DNA from: Sergeia podlipaevii
Lineage: Eukaryota; Euglenozoa; Kinetoplastea; Trypanosomatida; Trypanosomatidae
Assembly: GCA_030849805.1 (NCBI GenBank)
Contig: JASANZ010002269.1
Location: forward strand, 87,216-151,215
DNA length: 64,000 nucleotides
Direction of reading: 5' to 3'
Shown: positions 58,397 through 64,000 of the stretch, in pieces
How positions within the stretch are numbered: position 1 is the stretch's first letter
How the letters are laid out: every line of letters begins with the position of its first letter
Made by a program: the position numbers and the translations under genes
Notes under the pieces: model-generated
Told to the model about the DNA's origin: nothing
What the model saw: the letters and a program-made list of their open reading frames with translations, nothing else
Databases searched by the model: none

Positions 58397-59443
58397 CAAC
58401 TTCACCCTGGATGACTAAGCTGAAGGGCAAGAAGGCCACCGAGGCAGCAGAGCAGGAAGAATGGAGAGATTGAAATAATGCAGAGAAACTGGTGTATCTT
58501 TCCTTCTGGGAGGTATATCGCTTTACACGCACCTTGCTTTTTTGTTGGTGCTTTCTTAACCTATATACGTTGTCTTTTTGTTGTTGTTCTGTATGCGTGT
58601 GTGTGTGTGTGTTTGTGTGTGTGGTAGCTCCACACAGTCAGACATGACTGCGTTTCTAAAGTGCTCTGCATCAACACCAAGATATAAGGTGACAAATTCA
58701 TATATGTGTACGTGTGTGTCATGGGCATTATGCATAGCTTCACGATTTTTCCCTCGTTTTCTTTTCCTGTTGTTGTTATCATTGAAAACGCTAGCAGAAT
58801 AGCTTCCTACTTTTTTAAAACTCTTTATTGTTTGATTGTTGATTGAATTTTTTTTTCTCATTTAGTACAATCACTCACACCCACTATGGCACCCAGGGCG
58901 TATAATATGGATATGTAGACATAACAACATCGTTGTTTGTATTTGTCTCAGTCTGTTTGTTTCAATTTCCGTATCGGTGTATGTGACCTACATTTCTTTA
59001 AAAAGACTAACGAGAAAAAAAATATGAGCTAAACGCAACAAACAGCATTCTGGTATGAGCGCGTCCTTCATGTTTCCGGAAAACAGTAGCGAGTAAACAG
59101 TAGCAGTAGTAGTAGTACGACTGCTATTAGTAAATTTGTGTATATGTGGACCTATATGAGAATGGCTACGCATTTTTTTTTCCTATGTATTGCTCCTTTT
59201 TCTATTGGTATCATCATGCTTGTTTGTTGTGTTGCCTCTCTCTCTCTCTCTCTCTCTTTGCACATTATCTTTTAGATCAAGAACGAAGCTGGAGCACCAG
59301 ATACACAAGCTACATATCTTGCTACACGAGTAAAGAGCTGACTATACGTTAGTCACCATTGCAAAAATCATATATACATATATGTATATATAGGGGCTGC
59401 TAGCAACAAAGAAGAAAAGAGTTAGTCTGTGTGTGTGTACAAA
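58397..59443. other. Spacer with (CT)n acceptor tract
   Basis: No supported gene. It carries GT repeats near 58598-58622 and (CT)n at 59235-59257, followed by ttatcttttag with AG at 59274-59275, a plausible acceptor giving a ~168-nt leader for the lipase gene. Confidence 0.7.
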
Positions 59444-61087
59444 ATGGGGGTAAAGGCGATAAAGGGATCCACCTCGCCAACTGTAGAAGAGGTTGCGCGG
59501 CGCACGACGCTGCGTCCTAGCGAAGTAGCCGCGCTAAACACAGTGCAACCCATGGTGTACGCAGCCCTCGCGGCATACGTCTATCAGGCACTTAACGCAC
59601 CAGGCGAGGTAGTCGCGACTCTGCCAGAAGGATGGAAACCATTCATGACCTGCGCGGACATAAACCTTGATCGCGAGGGATACTACGCAGTGGCTTTTGT
59701 CAACACATCAGCCAAGCACTGCATTATTGCCCAGCGCGGCACCTCCGAGGTGCTTGGGCTGCGCGCGGGGGTGTGGATGTACTTTGAAGAGCCCACCATC
59801 CAGTTCTACCTTGCTGAGCAGTTCTCACGACACGTGCGCCTCAGTCTGTCCGTGCACTTTCAAGATGAGGCAGGCACATGGTTTGTGTCGTACGCCGGGC
59901 ATAGCCTTGGAGCCGTCATTGCAGCGAACAGGGCCTCCGACGAGGACACGTACGCCGTCACGTTTGAAGCGCCCGGGTGTCGCACGTTTTTACAAAAAAC
60001 GGGACGTCACGTGAACCATCAGATCGACTCTGCCGTCGTGACGTACCTGCGCGCGCCAAACCCCATCAACACATTGAAACCGCACTGCGGGTATGTAATC
60101 ATGATGCCGACACTAGAGACGATAATACCCAGCACCTTCCGTCTCACCTCACAGCCGGTACCGCAGTCGCAGGCCGACGTTCTGAACTCTTCTTCTCCGT
60201 CTTTGGCTGCCTCGCAGCCGCTGAAAGAGACAAAAGTGGAGCCCATTGATGGGGAGAAGAAGCAAGGAGCCTCCGTCCCCGCAGTCGGGGAGGGAAAGGC
60301 AAAGAACATGAAGCACGCTCAAAGTAGCAACAGCCCGCCTTCCCCTGTGTCACCGAATACTGTTTCTTCCTCTGCTACGACGGTGGCGGCGGCGGGGACT
60401 TCCTCGGCGAGTGCTTCGTCCTCGGTAAAGAACATCCTGAGTGCTGCACGGCTGAAGCTGCCCTCACTGCGGCCGCAGGAGTACATTCGAGGGTACGTGC
60501 TGGGAGGGGTTGGCATGGGTGTCCCGGAGCTACAGCAGTATGTCAGCAAGATCGAACCTGTTGTGCGGGAAATGATTGAACACACCTACCAAGTCCACTC
60601 CATCCAAGGCATTTACGAATACTTCAATAAAGAGGGCGGTGACCCGGTGGGGGACGAGGTGCGCTGCTGGCCCGCGCACTTGATGCAATTCATTGAGTAC
60701 TACAACACGTCAAGAGCGCTAGAGGACCCGGACAATCAACAGCCTCACATAAACGCAGCGTACAAGAGCATGCTAAATCGCCTCTACTACACCGAGCCAC
60801 GGGACCGCACCAAGATCTCAGTGAAGTACATTCACTCAAATTCACTACGTCTCATCTCGGCGTGGTGGCGCTTCGACACTGCGCAGCGCCGCTCGCTTCC
60901 ACTCTCCCTGCTGGATCACAAGGCTCTCAACGTTATCCGCATCGTCGACGACAACCTTACCTCATCTGTTTTGACTGCCTTTCAGGCAAAGCAGTATCTC
61001 ATGATGCTCTCCTCTAGGCCTGCTATACGCGACATGCTCTCTCGACTCTCTGAGCACGAGCACACCGTCCCTGCGAGTAAATTGTGA
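59444..61087 (+). CDS. Class 3 lipase (alpha/beta hydrolase)
   Basis: Predicted esterase/lipase acting on acylglycerols or phospholipids. The nucleophile elbow is YAGHSLGAVIAANR with Ser154 in G-H-S-L-G. The preceding strand HCIIAQRGTSEVLG, with G-T after the strand, is typical of class 3 lipases (oxyanion region), and a following AVTFEAPGCRTF strand fits the strand after the elbow. The catalytic Asp and His are not certain; D-S-A-V-V-T-Y-L-R-A-P-N-P (~200) corresponds to the region where the family carries R-x-x-N-x-x-D-P, but here the Asp is replaced by Ile after P-N-P. A Ser/Ala/Val-rich disordered insert (~250-335) precedes a C-terminal ~200-residue helical extension of unknown role. No signal peptide is visible. 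The start is the first ATG (59444); five upstream codons are open but begin with GTG. Confidence 0.82.
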   Translation: MGVKAIKGSTSPTVEEVARRTTLRPSEVAALNTVQPMVYAALAAYVYQALNAPGEVVATLPEGWKPFMTCADINLDREGYYAVAFVNTSAKHCIIAQRGTSEVLGLRAGVWMYFEEPTIQFYLAEQFSRHVRLSLSVHFQDEAGTWFVSYAGHSLGAVIAANRASDEDTYAVTFEAPGCRTFLQKTGRHVNHQIDSAVVTYLRAPNPINTLKPHCGYVIMMPTLETIIPSTFRLTSQPVPQSQADVLNSSSPSLAASQPLKETKVEPIDGEKKQGASVPAVGEGKAKNMKHAQSSNSPPSPVSPNTVSSSATTVAAAGTSSASASSSVKNILSAARLKLPSLRPQEYIRGYVLGGVGMGVPELQQYVSKIEPVVREMIEHTYQVHSIQGIYEYFNKEGGDPVGDEVRCWPAHLMQFIEYYNTSRALEDPDNQQPHINAAYKSMLNRLYYTEPRDRTKISVKYIHSNSLRLISAWWRFDTAQRRSLPLSLLDHKALNVIRIVDDNLTSSVLTAFQAKQYLMMLSSRPAIRDMLSRLSEHEHTVPASKL

Positions 61088-61749
61088 GCTTTACTTGCTT
61101 TTATTTCATTTATAACCAACCATGAAAGAAGGGTTTTGCCCGCACGAAGAAATGCAGGATGATAGTGTTGAAAGGGGGGGGCGGACGTGCTTCAATGTCC
61201 CTGGGCAGTTTTTTTTTTTTCTGCCGTTTGTTATTGCTATTGCCGCTATGTCGATGAGGTGGACTCCATATCGAGTATATCCATATAAATCCATATATAT
61301 ATATATATATATTCCTTTGTGTACGTAGTGAGGAAACATCAAAACATGAAACAAAAGAAACTTGAGAGTGAGTTGTGGAAATGTGCATGTGTTTGGCACT
61401 GAAGGGGTGAGTTTTTTTTTTGTTTTCAGAACAATATGTGTGTGTGTGTGTGTGTGAGGCGTTCACGTACTTTTTTTTTTATCAGTCCACTGAATCGTTA
61501 TCATTTCACTACTGCTATTATTATCATGTTTTTTTTTTTTGAATTGCATAGTTTGCGCACACACACACACAAGCAAGCCCCCACCCTCACTTATTCCTAT
61601 ACATTAAAAGGTAGTTATTCAAGTCACAGAAAAGGAAAAAGAAAGAGAGAGAGAGCAGGAGACCCACTAGGGACCATTTGTCTAGCCTTTTTATTATATC
61701 TAGTAGTAGTAGTATCAATACTATCATTTTGTGCTTTCGTTTGTGAATC
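61088..61749. other. Spacer with (AT)n and (TG)n
   Basis: No gene seen. (AT)n near 61294-61311 and (TG)n at 61437-61456. The tract ctttttattatatctag with AG at 61702-61703 is the likely acceptor, 47 nt before the next ATG. Confidence 0.7.
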
Positions 61750-62499
61750 ATGATGCACTCACAGGACATTGAGAGTCTTGCCAAGATGCTGGACAAGAAC
61801 GCAACTTTTGTGCGTCCCGCTGGGCAGTCCACCGGTTTTAGCCTTCAAGAGGATCCCAACTCGGTGATGGCCGCTACGGCCACCAGTCACTCCGTCTCCG
61901 CGGGCACCGTCGCCGCTGGCCCTGCCAGCATTCCACTTCCGGCCACCGTCATCGACCAGCAGCTCCACCTACCCGTTCCGTCACAGAGCAAGCAGGCGCA
62001 GGCTAAGCGCGCCGCTGCGGAGGGACGCTCTAGGCCCCGTGGCAACGAAATATGGACGCAGGAGGAACTTCGGGCGATCAAGAAGGGGGTCCCTGTTTCT
62101 TCCGCTCCTGCTGCTGCTGCCGCCGCCGCCATCGCTGCAGGCATGAATGATGATGATGATGATGAGAAGGTGGAGCCGGAGCACACGGTGCTGTATCAGC
62201 AGAATATTACTGCAGAGGACGTCTACCTTGGGGTGGACTTTACCAGGGACAACTCGAGCGCGTCAAGCGACGGCGTGGTGGTGCGGGTGGAGATGCCCAA
62301 GGTGGAGAAACTGGAGGACATTAGCATCACTGTCGAGGCGTATCGCCTGGGGGTATCCTCCGCTGACTACCTCCTGAGTGCCCCACTGCCACGGAAAGTG
62401 AAGCAAGGCGTCGCAGATGCCAAGTGGGATGCTGCAAAGAAGGTGCTGATAGTACGGCTAACGGCCGAGGACTCGAGCGACGAGGTGAAGCTGCTTTGA
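61750..62499 (+). CDS. PIH1D3/DNAAF6-like axonemal dynein assembly factor
   Basis: Cytoplasmic co-chaperone that helps fold axonemal dynein heavy chains before transport into the flagellum. The protein (249 aa) matches the short PIH1D3 layout. A conserved I-W-x-x-E-E motif (NEIWTQEELRAIKKGVP) lies near residue 100. A poly-Asp patch follows, then EPEHTVLYQQNITAEDVYLGVDF (start of the CS-like domain, ~140-162), and the domain continues to the end with VVRVEMPKVEKLEDISITVE and AKWDAAKKVLIVRLTAE. The N-terminal ~90 residues are Ala/Ser-rich, and an Ala run precedes the acidic patch. Two in-frame ATGs (61750, 61753) are adjacent. Its presence agrees with a flagellated organism. Confidence 0.87.
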   Translation: MMHSQDIESLAKMLDKNATFVRPAGQSTGFSLQEDPNSVMAATATSHSVSAGTVAAGPASIPLPATVIDQQLHLPVPSQSKQAQAKRAAAEGRSRPRGNEIWTQEELRAIKKGVPVSSAPAAAAAAAIAAGMNDDDDDEKVEPEHTVLYQQNITAEDVYLGVDFTRDNSSASSDGVVVRVEMPKVEKLEDISITVEAYRLGVSSADYLLSAPLPRKVKQGVADAKWDAAKKVLIVRLTAEDSSDEVKLL

Positions 62500-62883
62500 T
62501 TTTTGCTGAGGGGGGTATAAACAGATCCTCCCATGCATCTTGTGGTTCCTTCTTGGTATGCACACGTAGATTTTCATTTTTTGTAAGTAATCACGGTTTC
62601 ATCCCTGTATCTTCATTTATTTATTTATGAACTGTCCCCCCTCCCCCCTTCCTCTCTCTTGCGAAACTTGAATGAAATGAAATGCATTATCATGTCGCCT
62701 AAGAAGTATTCAATGTGCTCATCTCTGTTTACTCTGTCCCTACTATTAGCGCGCAATTGTGTTCGCCCACACACGAAGCCATTTTTTATTTAGAGATAGA
62801 TAGACAATACATATTAGGAAAGAATATTAAAATAAACAGCAAGTGTTGAGTGGCGAAGAAAAAAAAAAAGGAAAGGCACTCTG
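62500..62883. other. Spacer, no gene seen
   Basis: C-rich then A/T-rich sequence; candidate acceptor AG at 62792-62793 after attttttatttag, 91 nt before the next ATG. Confidence 0.65.
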
Positions 62884-63852
62884 ATGGACTACACCGATCT
62901 GTATCTCAGTCGCCGACCTCAGCAGCGCACGGATGGCACTAGTAACGACAATACTAACGTCAATCATTTCAGCAGTAGCAACGGTCTGCTGAACAGCATG
63001 GCTGGGGTAGTACCACCGCCACAGACACGCCACCACATGATGACGGGAGCTGCTCCTACCGCCACCACTCTCAGCGGGCTAGGACGCCACATTGACCAGC
63101 TTGTAGGGGGCACCCTCGCCGCGCAGGAGCAGACAGATCGTGTGGAAGAGCTTGCGCGTCGCGTGGACGCCTTTGATGAGAAGCTCCTCAACCTCACTCG
63201 ACTTATAAAACTATCGCAAGCGCTGCAGGAGGAGAAGGAAGCCGACCTGCGGCAGCAGAACGCCGAACTACGGACGCGGCTGCAACGGCAAGAACAGCTA
63301 GCAGCGCAAGTGCAGCGGGAGGCGCGGGAAGCAGCCGAAACGGTCTCGCCTGCCCTTCGAGCCGCGATCCAGAGTCAGATTGACGCCGCTCTAACTGAGC
63401 AGCGGCAGCGACTTCAGGACGAGTTTTCCCAGAAGCAACAAACACGAGAGGAGCACTGGGATGCCTTGGAGCGCCGTGTGGTGGAATTGGGAGCGACACA
63501 GCGAAGCACGCTGCAGGGACTGACGGCGGAGCTCGACAACGCTCGCCAGTGGACGCGCCGCAACATGCAGCACTTGAAACAGCACGTGGATGCGGTGGAG
63601 GCAGACCTTGAGAAAATGGCAGATAGACAAAATGACCTCACTAGCGGCTTGGAGCGGGTAGGGTGCAAGGCAGAGGTCGAGTACAAGAAGCTACGCCTCA
63701 TCTTGCAGCAACGGTCTAATGAAGCAGATGCGCTGGTTGCGATAGTAGAAAAGGAGTTGCGACATGTACAGGACGTGGCGCAGCAGCATGAGATTCTCCG
63801 CTCCACTGAGGTGCCAGCAGCACTCGAGCCGCGAGCTTTCATCAAGCCATGA
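62884..63852 (+). CDS. Coiled-coil protein, unknown function (322 aa)
   Basis: I do not recognise the family. Residues 1-65 are Asn/Gln/Thr-rich and disordered (MDYTDLYLSRRPQQR). From ~70 to ~305 the sequence is one long, nearly unbroken helix with heptads of Leu, Ala, Gln, Glu and Arg (for example EELARRVDAFDEKLLNLTRL and RVVELGATQRSTLQGLTAEL). A short tail ends in EPRAFIKP. No other domain is visible. Such proteins in kinetoplastids are often cytoskeletal or flagellar, but that is only general background. The ATG at 62884 follows a predicted acceptor by about 91 nt. Confidence 0.82.
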   Translation: MDYTDLYLSRRPQQRTDGTSNDNTNVNHFSSSNGLLNSMAGVVPPPQTRHHMMTGAAPTATTLSGLGRHIDQLVGGTLAAQEQTDRVEELARRVDAFDEKLLNLTRLIKLSQALQEEKEADLRQQNAELRTRLQRQEQLAAQVQREAREAAETVSPALRAAIQSQIDAALTEQRQRLQDEFSQKQQTREEHWDALERRVVELGATQRSTLQGLTAELDNARQWTRRNMQHLKQHVDAVEADLEKMADRQNDLTSGLERVGCKAEVEYKKLRLILQQRSNEADALVAIVEKELRHVQDVAQQHEILRSTEVPAALEPRAFIKP

Positions 63853-64000
63853 TATCTTTCCCTTTATAGATCCTATATTGTCGATTTCCTATGTAATAAT
63901 AAAAAAGGGAGGAATAGAAGAAAGGACGTGCAGGTCAATCGAGCTTCCATGCTAGCGCATTAATGCCGCTCTGTCCCACACATCAGGGACTTCGCTCTCA
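63853..64000. other. 3' flank of the last gene, window end
   Basis: Non-coding sequence after the stop at 63852; nothing else can be read before the window ends. Confidence 0.7.

Overview
The window reads as one stretch of a trypanosomatid (kinetoplastid) nuclear chromosome. All 22 supported protein genes are intronless and lie on the + strand. They are separated by A/T-rich, microsatellite-laden spacers of about 0.25-2.6 kb. Most starts are preceded by a polypyrimidine tract and an AG, as expected for trans-splicing of a polycistronic transcript. The genus cannot be fixed from the sequence alone. The family content (class I fumarase of Leishmania type, AMPK alpha, GPI1, flagellar assembly factor) and the style of long spacers with low-complexity inserts fit a trypanosomatid. 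I see no strand switch, tRNA, transposon or CRISPR array.

Layout. 1-11041: two large low-complexity or coiled-coil proteins of unknown function, each behind a spacer of more than 2 kb. 11796-17956: GPI1/PIG-Q (first step of GPI-anchor synthesis) and an AMPK/SNF1 catalytic subunit. 19773-25339: three genes with RNA-processing or nucleotide-modification signatures, namely a mitochondrial-looking PPR protein with a PIN-like C-terminus, an NSUN-type m5C methyltransferase, and a mitochondrial-looking protein with cytidine-deaminase zinc motifs. 25785-33623: an unknown protein and a 1,851-residue coiled-coil protein with an SFI1-like (centrin-binding) N-terminus. 34433-38011: a full-length DNA ligase IV. 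38438-46322: cytosolic class I fumarate hydratase, farnesyltransferase/GGTase-I alpha subunit and a diacylglycerol kinase. 46323-47734: a spacer with two tandem copies of a probable C/D box snoRNA. 47735-57254: a small mitochondrial membrane protein, a TON2/FASS-type PP2A B'' subunit, two unknown proteins and a large mitochondrial helical-repeat protein. 58070-63852: a small C2H2 zinc-finger protein, a class 3 lipase, a PIH1D3/DNAAF6 dynein-assembly factor and a coiled-coil protein.

Genes in such arrays are co-transcribed but not usually functionally grouped, so linkage is weak evidence of shared function. The most notable items are: (i) DNA ligase IV that keeps all catalytic motifs and an XRCC4-interacting-like segment, although trypanosomatids are generally described as lacking classical end-joining ligase; (ii) the divergent CxE/PCxxC deaminase with a mitochondrial presequence; (iii) the PPR-PIN protein; (iv) the duplicated snoRNA, whose terminal stem shows compensatory changes.
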